Source of the DNA: Capsicum annuum
Taxonomy: Eukaryota; Streptophyta; Magnoliopsida; Solanales; Solanaceae
Assembly: GCF_002878395.1 (NCBI RefSeq)
Contig: NC_061121.1
Coordinates: 46,782,649-46,846,648, forward strand
Direction of reading: 5' to 3'
Length of the DNA: 64,000 nt
A program made the position numbers and the translations under genes. Below the pieces are notes generated by a model. That model had not been told where the DNA came from. It did not search any database and saw only the letters and a list, made by a program, of their open reading frames with translations. Shown piece after piece: positions 21,534-33,814 of the stretch; positions within the stretch are counted from its first letter, which is position 1; each line of letters opens with the position of its first letter.

Positions 21534-24274
21534 TGTCACGCCTCAAATCCTATTGGGGCGGACTGGCACCCATAACCGAGGAGGTCTGGGAGAACCATCT
21601 CATAACCTTATACTTCCCATGCATACCTCTATGACAACCTAAAATTCGGACAACATCATGTCGCATATAAATGGGAATAATCACCTGTATAAGCTCGAGC
21701 ACACATATATATGTATATACAATACTTGGCCGTTGGAGCCATCACGTCTATTAACAAAATACCACCTTGACTGTACATTAGGTCTACAAAGCCTCTAGAT
21801 AATACACAGAGTTTAACTAAGGTCGGGACACACCCCGCCATATAACTAACTTCTATACAATACCAAAAGTGACTGGATATGACACGGAAAGCCCCGAAGT
21901 AAACTGGAGCTCACCAAAAGCAGCTAGATATCCTGGCTCCTACTTGTGCGGTGTATGAGCTGAGGTACCTGTGCCTGCAGCATGAAATGCAGGTCCCTCG
22001 TGGGGGACGTCAGTACAAAATATGTACTGAGTATGTAAAGCTGTAGATAATCACATATGATATAGGAGCTCAATTGAAATAAAAAACAAGTGAATAAATC
22101 GTAATAAGAGTGGACCACACTTACTAGAACTTGTGACAACCTGTACATTGTATTTATTTAATCACTTTACCTTCGTTCTTATCATCTTTGTAATCATTAC
22201 TGTACTGTACTGTGACCATTAGGCTGCCTCCAGTACATATCAACTGGGATCGACCCATGCTAGGCTTATGCCCCTGGGATACCACCCATAAACACATAAC
22301 TAGGGATCGACCCATGATAGGCTTATGCCCCTGGGATACCACCCGATAAGATAGAACTTCCATCACTTAGTTCAATTAATCTTTGAGATTGTTATTTCGG
22401 TCGCCACCACATTTTTTATACTTTGAAACAATGATACATCAATAAGAGACATATAAATAGACCATCAATGCAATAACAATGAAGTAAAAACTCATTGGCA
22501 CATCAATAAAGTGTTTTGGAGTCATCAATGCCATAACAATGAAGTAGGAACTTATTGGTATATCAATGAAATGTTTTGGAGTCATTAATAGCACATGGAT
22601 TTTGTTTGAGTAACCGGATACCTTCTGACATTCATTAGTGCAATAAACATGTAAGATTTGGAAAACAAGTAAGTATTGGAATGTCTTGACATCTTGTAGG
22701 GTGTAAATAAGTTCATTGGTAACGTAGGACATCATACAAAACCATTATGGATCACATGTTACTGAATAACTTTGGAAACTTTCTTAATAGAACAATTGTT
22801 CATTTTCATGCCAAAGATATGGTATGGAGTATGCTTTACATACCTGACTGTCAACCTTCAATACTAGTCCCAAATGGACTTCTCGTCTTTTCGGATTACT
22901 TATCTACAATGAACATATATAGCAATCTAGTATTAGCGATCAAACGTCACAATTCAATTATTTGAATTCACCAAACTAGTGGTTAAGTAGTAAGCCTTAA
23001 TTACACCATAAAGGGTGTCACTTTAACCCTCTTATACTCCAATTACATTCACATACCATGCATATTCATATAACATCCTCCAATATCAAGTTTAGATTCA
23101 TTTATCCTTCCAACAAATCCATTAAACCAAATTGAGCCATAGAGATAAATAATCATCAATTCAATAGTATATCACCATATCCACCTTCCATAACTCAATT
23201 ACCATATCCACCTTCCACAATTCAATACAACCAAACCATGCAAAATAGTCCATAACCCTATTTTCATCACCTTTCAATAACAACCAATACATATAATCCT
23301 CTATCACACATATACATATGGAAGAGAACAAAGGCAAACAATATTCATACCTTAGAATTCACCTCTTGATTATGCAATCCTGTTTGCACAAATAATAGGT
23401 GTCGTTCGAAGCTCTCGAGATGACAAACGCAGTTATCGGATTACTTTGGAATTTCTACGGTTGAATCAAAAGTAATTTCAAGGTCAAATTTGGCTAGGGT
23501 TTGTTCTTTCTCAATGATTGATGATGAAAATGAGTTTTTGAACTCATATACATGTATATATACACATATTCTCGTCCATAATATCATAGGGAATGACCAA
23601 AATGCCTTTAAAATTTAAAGAATGTCAAATCTGTCCTTTGGTGGACTGTTTTGATAAGCTAAAGTAGATCGACCATAACTCTTTTCTCTAATATCGGATT
23701 TGGGTGAAATTGGTATCGTTGGAAATATAATTCAAAGGGCTTTCATTTTATATAAAGTAGGCCACCCAATTCGTCCTGTACAAGGAGTTATGATCGTTTG
23801 AAGTTGACCCTAAAAATCTGTTTTGAGAGGCTGAAGTAAAACGAGTATAACTCATTACTCAGACGTTGGATTTGGATGAAACCAATTGCATTGGAAAGAA
23901 GACTCAAATATATTTCTTTTCATAGGTCGCAGCTCTCCTAGTTCATTATATTAAGGGAGTTATGATCATTCAAAGTTGACCCAAAAAAATGGCTGGCCTC
24001 AGTAGTTTGTGTGCAGGAAATTTTCCTGCACATTTACTATTCCCAATATCCCGGCCACTGTTTTATAGTTTCGAACGTGCTCGATTATATCCGAAACCTA
24101 TCCGTTTTTGGAAATCTTTATATCGTTGGAAAGCTTATTCAATAACCTTCGTATGGAACCATCGACGGGCAAATTCCGGTATAAATAAAATAAAATAAAA
24201 TAAATTCCATATAAATAAGACCAATACACGTACTTGAATACACCAATATATGTACTTGAATACAGGGTGTTACA
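21534..24274. mobile_element. 2.7-kb solo LTR (or LTR-like element) with perfect 5-bp TSD
   Basis: The element begins TGTCACGCCTC and ends GGTGTTACA. ATCAT stands on both sides (21529-21533 and 24275-24279). No second LTR copy or pol is found inside, so a solo LTR of a long-LTR gypsy family is the simplest reading. It contains two local duplications: a 61-bp spaced pair at about 22244-22345 with GGCTTATGCCCCTGGGATAC, and a roughly 68-bp pair at 22455-22590 with AACAATGAAGTA. Inserted in the minus copia body. Confidence 0.8.
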
Positions 24275-24466
24275 ATCATCATATCTTTTAACAATATTGT
24301 TCTTCATGAACAAATTAAATGCATAAGTGGTTCCAATTTTTTCTCAAATCCAACAATAATTATATCATTAGTAGCAAAAGACAAATAACATAAGAAATTA
24401 CTGACCTTAAAATTACCTTTAGATTTATAATCTCACCTTGTTTGACAGAGTCTCATACTGATAATG

Positions 24467-24728
24467 TATTATGAAATATAAAACAAAGAATAAGAATAAT
24501 GGAGAGAGAAGAAACTTCTTTATTTCTCATAAGGAATTCTTGAGAGGTTGAATTACAATGAAGGAAACCCTTTTATTTCTAGGGGAAACTTACCTTTGGA
24601 TTTCTAACTTTTCCATAAATAGACATTCACTATATATGGTAAAGTAAACATTCACTATATATGGTAAGTAGACATTCACTATATATGGTACGTAGACATT
24701 CATTATATATGGTAATATATTTATGACA
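24467..24728 (-). repeat. 5' LTR of the minus copia
   Basis: A 262-bp uninterrupted LTR with four spaced copies of ACATTCAYTATATATGG. It served as the reference for placing the RTE insertion in the partner LTR. Confidence 0.82.
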
Positions 24729-26522
24729 TTATTACATAAAATTTGTTATTTGAAAAGTAATTATAAAAATCTCATATTAATTACATAGAATCCCTTTCTT
24801 TTAGACTTTCTTTCTCTCTTCTGACTCATATATCCTAAAACATCTTATTTTAGCTCCATTATTGCACTCTTTATTTTACGCCTAATTTCAAGCTACGTGA
24901 TTTAGGGGGTTTCAAATTTGTTCAAATGAGGTCTATTATTTCAAATTATTATGAAAATAATTTATTTCATAATAAATTTTCATATAATCAAATAATGCAT
25001 TTTATTTTAAGTCATTCAAATTTGTTCTATATTATAGAAGAGGGATCCATTATTTCTTCTATACCTTCATTTGACCTATAATATGCATTACAAATTATTA
25101 TGGAAATAAAATCAGATTCAATTATTTCTACAATCAACGAATTGAAAGTTGATTTGAACTATAATATCCAAATTATTTCTCCTTTTTGGTTGCATGTATG
25201 ATTTTATCAAATTATCTGATTTTGCAGTGTCATACATAGAAAGTAAAGTATAATAAAATACACTTGTATCATACATAGAAAATAAAGTATAATACATTCT
25301 CATACATATAACGCATGATGTTGTTGGAGTGTAAATCATACATATAACACTGACATCATACGTAGAAAGTAAAGTAATACATTCTCATACATATAATGTG
25401 AAATGTTTTTACTTAAATATAAATCATTCATAGAAAGTAAAGTATAGTACATTCACATACCTATAGAACATATTGTTGTTGGAGTGTAAATCATACATAT
25501 AATACTGGCATCATACATAGAAAAAAATATGTAATACATTCTCATACCTGTAAATTTCATAAACAATGTCAAAATATCATTCAAACTGGGTAATGTATTA
25601 TAATTTCTCATATAATATTGTACAAGTTTTTACCAAAAAACAAATACACTAAGAGGGGGCGGAGGCGCCGTTGGCTGTTTGTAATGGCACCAGTGGTGGC
25701 GATAGTGGGAGAGGAACAAAAAATGACGTCGATCTTGGCGGCTCGTCGTCCTTGCGTGTTCACCAGCATGAGGAAGAGTGGAGCGGTGAAGGCACTGTTG
25801 ACTATTCGTGATGGCATCAGTGGTGGAGACAGTGGGAGAGGAACGAGAAATGACGTCGATCTTGGCGGCTGATCACCCTTGAGTGTTCACCGGCGTGAGA
25901 AAGAGGAGTAGAGCGGTGAACGACGGTGACAGTCGTAAACCAGCGGCGTCATCGTTGATTTTTTTAGGGAGATAAGAGAGATATTTTAGGATATTTTTTT
26001 ATTCGAATTACAGTTACTATTTTTAAGAATCCACGAAAGCAGAACATTAATTACTATCATTATTAAGGTAAGAGAATAATTGGATCTGATTTTATTTTCA
26101 TAATTTAAGGAGAAACAGTTTCCTCATACATTGGAGTTATGTATGAGTTACATTGACATGTATATGTATTTTCTCAAATCTGGGAGAGAGAAAGTCAATC
26201 CAAGATCAAATGTAATTAGTTTCATTTATGATGGGATTTATGTTGTTTTTATATTTATCGATCAAAGATATAACAAGAAATTTTTATTCAAACTATTCTT
26301 AAAAGATTTAACGAAGTAAGTATTTAGGAATATAAGCACAACCCAAATAAAGCACTTAAAAGGGAATGAATAGAGTACTATCCTCTACATGGTATAATAA
26401 TCTAATCATTTTAGTATAGATAGTTGGATTAAAATGTCCACAACTAGTTAATACCTCATACCAAACATGGGATGAAATTGATACAATTCAAAATGCCTCT
26501 GGACCTTTAGATGGGATGATAA
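24729..26522. other. Non-genic AT-rich stretch with inverted ends and a GC-rich core
   Basis: No gene recognised. Tandem-like CATACATAGAAAGTAAAGTA units run from 25230 to 25530. An inverted match pairs 25097-25128 with 26075-26104 (AATAAAATCAGAT). A GC-rich duplicated core lies at 25660-25921. A MITE-like end (CCTCATACCAAAC) is at about 26455. The whole may be a decayed DNA transposon, but I could not define its ends. Confidence 0.35.
25660..25921 (+). repeat. GC-rich tandem duplication, two units of about 125 bp
   Basis: Each unit contains TGGCAYCAGTGGTGG, AGTGGGAGAGGAAC, AATGACGTCGATCTTGGCGG and GTGTTCACC, and ends GAGCGGTGAA. An 84-codon frame crosses both (25618-25872), but its product (RRGRRRRWLFVMAPV...) is not recognised and is probably incidental. 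Base composition differs sharply from the AT-rich surroundings. Confidence 0.65.
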
Positions 26523-27143
26523 TGAAATTAGAGGTGCTTGACGACCCTTTATTGCTATCAAAAGGGTGACATGAGTTGGTGCTTACATCTAAGAAGAATC
26601 AAGCGACCTTGGAGAGGTCAAAAATAGGCAAAAAAGAGCTTGGAGAAGCATTGGGGGCACCTGCGAAATCACCTACATCTGTATGTGGATGAGATGCGAT
26701 AGCAAATGACTTTCCAAAGGCTCCTGTATTTCCACATGCATAGGCATGTGACTATTCTTCGTGGGCATGTGCTCAATTTACTGAAATGGGTCACTTTTGG
26801 GCCCATGGTTATAACAATTAGCTCTTGACAATAAATAGTATTTAGACTGATTTTGATGCTTATGAACAATTATACTTTTGTGAGTGTGAGTGAGTTTGGA
26901 TTAGCTTACGTTGAAACTTCGTTTGGAAACGTTGGTTACTTGAGATTTCAATTCCCTTGTGTTCTACGTAAGATTTAAGTGCTTTGTAGGATATTTGAAT
27001 TGAGGACTTAGGGTTTAATATACCCTTTATTTGCTTTTTTAATTCCTTCTTTGTTTTTATTTATTTGTTTGTCCTATCAATCTTTTATCTTTGATTTTTC
27101 GTTATCGTAGTTTGTTCTTATTTTTGTAGTTTTACTCTTATCA
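26523..27143 (+). repeat. 5' LTR of the 26.5-kb element
   Basis: Shares GCTTGGAGAAGCATTGGGG-like and TTGGAGAGGTCAAAA landmarks with 31227-31853. Divergence is visible throughout, so the insertion is older than the 8420-11729 element. Confidence 0.83.
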
Positions 27144-28289
27144 TTTGGTATCAAAATAAGGCTTAGATTCTTTCTTACGATTCGAGTCTTAGAATTGTTA
27201 CCTTGAAAAAAAAGAGTCACAAACTTTTTAATCAAAACCCCAAAAATATTTTTATGTTCTTAAGTCATTTTTGTTGTTTCCACTAGATTTGTTCCATGTA
27301 GTGTTATCTAGGTTAGATCTTGACCTATTGGTGCGTTTGGAAGAGATTTGAAGAAGTTCTCAATTGTTGAACTTGAACTTGAAAAAAAGGATAAGTGGGG
27401 CTTTAGATCGTGTTGATTTGGTGTGGATTTGAGTGTTAAAATTAGTGGACAAGTGTTTCTCGTGTTGAAGGGCCCAGATTTGAAAATTTTTGGGGTCAAA
27501 ATGAATTAGTTGAAAATTTGGTGTTCTTCATTTTCTTGAAGAAATTCATATCTTTAAGAGGAAGATTCATTAAAAAGGTGTTGTTTGATCCAAGAAAAGA
27601 AAGAAAAAGAAAAGAAAATTTGTAAGTACAAAGGAATATTCAAGAAAAGGGAATATTCTTAAAAAATGAGTACAAAAGGGCCTACAAAAAGACAAAATTT
27701 GAAGGTACAAGTTGAGCTGGACAGAAGCGCCTACGCTAGCGTCTGCCCACGCAGGTCAGCCACTTGAGGTTGTAGGTCACCAATGCAGGTGACTCCAGGT
27801 TCACTAGAAAGTGACCTGCAAAGGCCACATGCGAGGGCAGATGCCACATGCAGCCGCGCCTCACCCAAGAGCACCCCAATCACTCCGAAATTGATTTTCC
27901 CTCAGATTCCAACATCCTAATTTATTTTCTTGATTCTTAATCTCTTTTTTTTTATTCTTAAACACTAATTAACAACTAGTAATTGATCTACTTAGTTGAT
28001 TAATTAGTCTTAGAGTCCATTTTCTTTCTACGCTCGTTTCTTTTGTGCTTTGCTTTTTTGTTTCGTTGTTGTTTATTGTTTCAAGTAAGTTATTTTGTTT
28101 GAGTCATCTTTTCATCTTCAAACAAAAATCTATCCTGACCATGAGCCATAATTGACACCATGTCTTCCATCAGAGTACAAACAATCTATTCAACGTTAGT
28201 GACACTTATTGAGAGGAAGGCAAAGATGTGTGTTCCGAGGGATTGTAAGGTGAACTTCTTAATGATAACTTGTTTGTTGTTTTTGTTTA

Positions 28290-29939
28290 GTGTTTCTCTT
28301 GATAGGTACTACGTCGCCGGGAGACGACACTCAAATTTCTTTGGGAGAGATAAACATGGAAGCCTTAATGACGGACATCTTGAGTGTGAAACAAGATTGC
28401 AATGAGATTCAACAAGTGTCGGGATTGAATGATAGGTTGGTTAACATGAAAGATTGTCTGAACTCCACCCAATCCACTCCTCAAAACTATCATGCCTCCT
28501 CTAATGGGCATGCTCAAAACACCTCTATTACTATATCTCCAAAAACCCTCTACCAAATATACTTTCCTCAACTGCAAACCCATGAACCCATCGCACAAAC
28601 CACTACTTATCCACATTAACTGAAATCCTGTTCGTCCACTACAACCTCAATTAAATCAAGAAGCACTACAAAATCAAGAACCACCAATCCAAATACCCCA
28701 AAACCAAGGACTACCGTGAGCTCCACTTAACCAAAATCCCCCACCCCAAGCTTTATTTAACCAAAATCAACCCATCCAAGTTGATGGTGTAAGGGAAAAG
28801 GGACTTCAAGAAGGAAATGATAAGACAGATGAAATGTCCATATTTGCGAAGTTTGTATGGAGTAAACAATAAATTTAAGGTAGAGGACATAGAAGACGAG
28901 GAGAAAGATTTGGTTTGATTCTCTCTGAAAGAGGAAACTTAGGAAACCAAGCCCAAAATTAAGGAGATCAATGGGAATAAGGAGGAACTGCGGGTCGAGA
29001 CGCGTATCTTAACTCCATTAAGATCACTCTTTCTACCTTGAAAGAACTAGTGATCCATAAATTTACCTTGATTGAGAAATACAATGTAATAGGATATGTC
29101 TACTCAATGAGCTAACGAGTCATAAGAAAGTTGCCCATGCCATTATTCTATTTGAAGGGTATGCTTCTACTTAGTGGAATACCCTAAGGATGCAATAAGA
29201 AAGAAACAGAAATCCCAACCTTCTATATTAGGATGAATTAAAATCATTTATGAGGTGAATATATGTGATAACAATGTACAAACAAGAACTACTCACCAAG
29301 CTATACAACTTGAGGCAGGAGGTAGAGGTGTGGAAGACTACTATAAAGATTCTAAAACTTGATCCCTCAACTTGAGATTATTGAACCACCAAACCATTGC
29401 ATGGCTTGGTTCAAAGGAGAGTTGGATTATAACATTGCTTCTTAACTAGTTGTCCATAAGTTTGAACGAATAAAAGACCTTGTCGAAACAACCGTTGAGG
29501 TTGAGAAGAATAACAATGCAAAAAAGTCGTTCAATAAAGGTTACAGATCTTCTAGTTTATCAGGATAGATTAAGAACAAAGACTTCACTAATTCCTATGA
29601 GAATAAGTCCCTTGAGAATGATATCCAAAGGTATCCACCAAAGAATGAAGGTAATTAATACTCATATGCCAATCCTAGATGTATTGTTTGTTTTAAATGT
29701 TAAGGTTGGGGTCATAAGACAAGTGAATGATCCAATAGAAAAACATCATTCTGGTGGAATGTAACGCTTACTTTGTTAGAGATAAAGTGAACCAAGAAGA
29801 TGATGGTGAGAAAGAAACCCAAGAGAGTGAAAACTTTCGGAGTGAAGAAGAACTTGCGAAAGATGAACGGGAAATCAGTGCACCCAATAGCTTGATAATA
29901 AAAGTTTCTCATAAAGATGTTTGGCCTCAAGAAGGATAG
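28290..29939 (+). pseudogene. gag pseudogene with mutated CCHC knuckle
   Basis: Pieces in several frames: from 28290 an N-terminus with NMEALMTDILSVKQDCNEIQ and a Pro/Thr/Gln-rich linker; at about 29280 ELLTKLYNLRQEV, the gag-core motif; at about 29690 CFKC followed by a stop, then GWGHKTSE and another stop where the third knuckle Cys is expected. An acidic tail comes at 29754-29939 (VNQEDDGEKETQESENF). At least three frame breaks and stops, so no protein is made. The order of motifs matches the gag at 9111-10552. Confidence 0.72.
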
Positions 29940-31226
29940 ATCATGAGTTTTAACTTTATGATGGGTCGAGTGATGAGTAATGAGTCCTTGGAAGACCCAA
30001 GACAAGAGAATGGGATGATCTTGGCTCAAAAGGGGGCACTCCGTGTCAACTCATGCCCTTGTTGTTTACTAACAATGGTACTAGATTTTTGCCATGCACC
30101 AATGTTTATGTTTTGTAGGGTCATGAGGAAATATTTCCAACAGAAGAATCAAAGAAATTTCCTCATGGGTATAAACTTGAAGGCCTAGATGAGTTCTTAT
30201 TCAAGGATTCTAAAATTGATGAAGACTTCACTCAAAGGAGGATCCTTATCAAACTCTGATAAGTTGATGGATACTTGCTAGCAAAGGGTGAAACACCTAA
30301 CCCATGAATAAAATAAAGTATTTCAAGTTGATGCATGAAATGGAAAGTCTACATAATGCAAATATGAAAGGTAAGAGAGCAAGCTCAAGGCTTGCTCCAA
30401 AGGTATGTACCTACCACCTCTTGTTCCAAGAAATCCTTAGAATTACAATGACATTTATCCTATTATAGGTAATATCTTAAAGATGTTTAACTACAAATCC
30501 TACCAAGAGAATATTGATGTCTCTCCAACCACTTCGTGTTTTGTCATAGTTGTGCCTAAAATGTGTGGCCTTCACAACCCAGATGCCTAAGTTATGTGTT
30601 GCTTTGAGAAGAGTCTATGGTCTCTACTTAAGAAACAATTCTTATTTTCTATCCCTTGCATACTTATGTGGATAGCCAAATTGACCCTTTTCTTGAGAAG
30701 TTGTTTAAGTGAAAGGGATGTGAGGTGCTTAAAATGCTTGTTCTTACTTTCTTGTGTTCTTGTCTTTGATATCACCTTAAATGATTTAGTTATTTTCATT
30801 TTAATCTATTTTCTTGTGAATATAGCCATGTTTTTGTTGAGAATGTCTTGTGTGTAAACATGGCTTGTTGTGAAAAGAAGGGTAACCTACACCCTAATGA
30901 CTATTTGATTCTATCCTTGGTTATTCCAGTATATGGTGATTTGATTTCTAGCTCACTTAAGCCTATTGGTAATCTTGTTAATGGAAATAGCTTGGAAGAG
31001 TCTCATGATACTTATTATAGCCAATCCCTTTATGCCTTGTATGGTGAGTTCTTTTCATTAAACATAAGAGATATTTGGGTATATATCAAATGGGTGTCTC
31101 TTTGGCATGAAAATATTGATATTAATCCTTGTGCTAACCCTCGTACTTTAAGGATATATTTGTTGTTTGTTCGTCTTTGTGCTTTCAGGACTTAGATTCG
31201 AGGACGAATCTTTTTCAATAAGAGGA
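29940..31226 (+). other. 3' interior of the gypsy-like element, unrecognised
   Basis: About 1.3 kb between gag and the 3' LTR. Frames at 30594-30857 and 30848-31195 are hydrophobic or mixed, with no RT, RNase H or integrase motif. The last codons lead into ARTLRIYLLFVRLC and then DSRTNLFQ-like residues just before the purine tract, as in other elements of this group. Function unknown. Confidence 0.4.
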
Positions 31227-31853
31227 TGAAGTTAGAGGTGCTTGATGAGCCCTTATTGATATTAAAGGGTGCCATGAGTTGGTGTTTACACCTAAGAAGG
31301 GTCAAGGGGCCTTGGAGAGGTCAAAAGGAGGCAAAGAAGATCCTGGAGAAGCACTGGGGCACCTATAAAGCCACCTGTGTGCACAGGTAGATGAGATGCA
31401 GTCGTAGATGACTTTCTAGAGGCTCTTTTATTACCACATGTGTGGGCATGTGACTAGTCTTCGTGGGTATGTGCCCAATTTGCTGAAATGAATCACTTTT
31501 GGGCCCATCATTGTAATAATTAGTCCTTGACTATAAATAGTAGTTTCTCTTTCATTTTTAGACTAATTTTGATGCTTATGAATAAGTATACTCTTGTGAA
31601 TGTGGATGAACTTGGATTAAGTTGAAACTTTATTTGAAAATGTTGGTTGCTTGAGAGTTCGATTTCCTTATGGTTTACATAACATTTAGGTGCTTTGCAG
31701 GATATTTTGACTAAGGATTTAGCGTTTAACATATCCTTTATTTGCTTTTCAATTCTTTCTTTGTATCTGTCTATTTGCTTTTCTTATCCATCTTTTATCT
31801 TTGATTTCTCGTTATCATAGTTTGTTCTTGTTTACGTAGTTTTACTCTTATCA
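31227..31853 (+). repeat. 3' LTR of the 26.5-kb element
   Basis: Partner of 26523-27143. It is preceded by AATAAGAGGA and followed by unrelated sequence with MITE character. Confidence 0.83.
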
Positions 31854-32007
31854 TAAGTTAATCTTAAACTTTATCTCGTCATTTTTTTTATATACCAAAA
31901 ACCCCTTAAGGTTCATTTGGCATGATGTAAAATCATTTGAGATGAAGTTGAAGTTTTGTTTGGACATGCAAATTGAATTTTTTAAGTTATACTTTTTCTC
32001 GTCAATA

Positions 32008-32453
32008 CTGGAGGGAGGTGATTAGGCATGACATGGAGTTGTTTCAGCTTACTGGGGACATGACCCTGGACAGGAAAGTGTGGAGGTCATGGATTAGGGT
32101 AGAAGGCAAGTGAGAGTGGGTCGGTTATGGTTAGGTGTTAAGAAAGTTGGGCGTGGTAGGTGTCTTAGGTCAGTGAGTGTGTGTTACTACTACATGGGGT
32201 ATTCGTTTTCCTTATTTCTTATTTTGTTTGTTTGTTTTTCTCTTATTTTCTTTTCTCGGAGATCTAGTGTTACTGTTTCTTACCTTTGATTTTTGTTATG
32301 CTACCTTGGTATATTGTTCTATATCTTGAGCTGGGGGTCTATCGAAAACAACCTCTCTATTTCCTCGAAAGTAGCGGTATGGATTGCGTACATTTTACCC
32401 TTTCCAGACCCCACTCTGTGGGAATACTCTGGGTCTGTTGTTGTTGTTGTTGT
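32008..32453 (+). mobile_element. RTE LINE, 5'-truncated, plus strand, with 17-bp TSD
   Basis: The insertion is bounded by a perfect 17-bp direct repeat (31991-32007 and 32454-32470, ACTTTTTCTCGTCAATA). It starts within the RT tail (LTGDMTLDRKVWRSWIRVEG in translation), carries the 3' UTR with the GGGTCTATCGAAAAC and TTTCCAGACCCCACT landmarks, and ends in (TTG)n. This copy gives the clearest junctions of the family in the window. Confidence 0.93.
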
Positions 32454-32546
32454 ACTTTTTCTCGTCAATATTTTCTTAATTCTTATACAATGTTATCAAA
32501 TGAGAAACCTAGCTCATAAATAGGATATTATAATATGCTAAGACAT

Positions 32547-33274
32547 TACAACAACAACAACAACATATCAGTGAAATTGTGCAAGTAAGATCTGTGGAGG
32601 ATAGAGTGTACACAAACCTTACTACTACCTCGTGGAGATAGAGAGGCTACTTTCGATAAATCCTCAACTCAAGTGCAATAAATTCAGGTACAAAAAAGAA
32701 GGAAACAATGAAAAAAGATTGCAACCAATAAAGAAACAGCGTAAAGTCTAACAAGAGAAACAATCACAACAATAAAATAATATAATTATTAAAGCAGATT
32801 CAACAGTCTATGACAGATACCACAAGCAGGGACTACACTACTACAGGTAGTACAACAACCAACAAGCCTAAACCCTTGACAAATAAGACAACACTCCTTC
32901 CCGACTACCCTTCTATACTAATACACGACCTCCACACCCTCTTATTTAAGGTCATGTCCTCGGTATTGTGTAAATGCATCATATTATGTCTAATAACCTC
33001 TCCCCAAGCCTACCTCTACTTCTTTGTATCAACTCCATCCCATCTCTCACACTTTCTCGTTCGGGCGTCTGCACCTCGGTACTTCACATGTCCAAACCAT
33101 CTCCATCTCACTTCTCACATCTTATCCACCATGGAGGCTACTCCATCCTTATCTCAAATATCCTCATTCCTAATATTGTCGCACCTAGTGTGCACACATA
33201 CATCCACCTTAACATTCTCATGTCTACAACATGCATCCTCTGAACATGGGAGTTTTTGACCAACCAACACTTTG
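32547..33274 (-). mobile_element. RTE LINE, 5'-truncated, minus strand, with 15-bp TSD
   Basis: A 15-bp direct repeat AATATGCTAAGACAT flanks it (32532-32546 and 33275-33289). The left end is the CAACAACAACAACAACA tail; the body carries the family 3' UTR and the C-terminal RT region up to a VLVGQKLPCSE-like end. Its open-frame content is incidental and frames are broken. It stands about 95 bp from the plus-strand copy at 32008, in opposite orientation. Confidence 0.9.
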
Positions 33275-33289
33275 AATATGCTAAGACAT

Positions 33290-33814
33290 AGCCTATCTTC
33301 ATGTTCTTTTTATAAATAAATATTTGTGACTACAAATATTTAGTATATACATAATTTTATAAAGATCAACTAGTCAACAATTATAGTAACTAGTTGTTCT
33401 TTATTATAATGCTTTTACATTGTACAAAAAGTCTCTTCGTGATGAGCACGAGTCTTTTTGCCAAATTTTAAACGCTGAGATCCTTTTTTTTTTAATATAA
33501 ACTATTACTTGAAAAAGGTGAAATTGTAATATAAGATTTTCAAATCAAGATTTTTAGAGAATATGAAATTTCATCTCATGATTTGAAATCATGAAATGAC
33601 ATCGCATGTCCAAATATTGATTTCATCTCATGATTTCAATCACAAGATGAAATCACATGTCCAAACGTCTGCTTAACTTACGTTAGAATGATTAATAAGA
33701 TATATAATGGAGTCTAAATTTGAGTGAGGATACTCGGAGAAGATTTTTGTTGTACTTTTCAGTTGTACTAAAGTTGCACCTGAAATTAACTCTTAACCCG
33801 TTTTTATTTTTCAT
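33290..33814. other. MITE debris with inverted ATTTCATCTCATGATTT repeats
   Basis: No coding. Two inverted copies of ATCATGAGATGAAAT-type sequence lie at 33560-33650. CATGTCCAAACGT at about 33655 mirrors GTTTGGACATGC at 31960, suggesting that both are ends of one hAT-like MITE split by the two LINE insertions between them. Confidence 0.4.

Larger units (their letters stand above)
16521..24728 (-). mobile_element. Ty1/copia retrotransposon, minus strand, with nested insertions
   Basis: LTRs lie at 16521-18451 (interrupted by an RTE LINE) and 24467-24728. Both carry multiple copies of ATTCACTATATATGGTA and the stretch ACCTTTGGATTTCTAACTTT. A C-rich run (polypurine tract on the minus strand) sits beside the left LTR at 18452-18465. 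Flanks TTGTT (16516-16520) and TTATT (24729-24733) match at four of five bases. The body keeps RNase H and the RT end (about 18655-19350); further right coding decays, and a 2.7-kb solo LTR is inserted at 21534. Same family as the copia at 1-3912. Confidence 0.83.
26523..31853 (+). mobile_element. Gypsy-like LTR retrotransposon, decayed, plus strand
   Basis: LTRs lie at 26523-27143 and 31227-31853 (621 and 627 bp), both starting TGAARTTAGAGG and ending ACTCTTATCA. A degenerate primer site (TGGTATCAAAAT) follows the left LTR, and a purine tract AATAAGAGGA precedes the right one. The interior has gag remnants (28290-29940); the rest (30300-31200) is unrecognised. Flanking 5-mers GATAA and TAAGT do not match, so no target duplication is claimed. 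The LTR layout resembles the elements at 245 and 8420. Confidence 0.82.

Noticed and set aside
22240..22600. Possible CRISPR-like spaced repeats
   Set aside because: Only two units each, imperfect, inside a plant solo LTR; these are local tandem duplications.
26131..26319. 62-codon plus frame
   Set aside because: AT-rich, with no family features and no splice or neighbour support.
32810..33259. 149-codon plus-strand frame
   Set aside because: It is the reverse strand of the minus-oriented RTE LINE at 32547-33274, Ser/Thr/His-rich with no domain.
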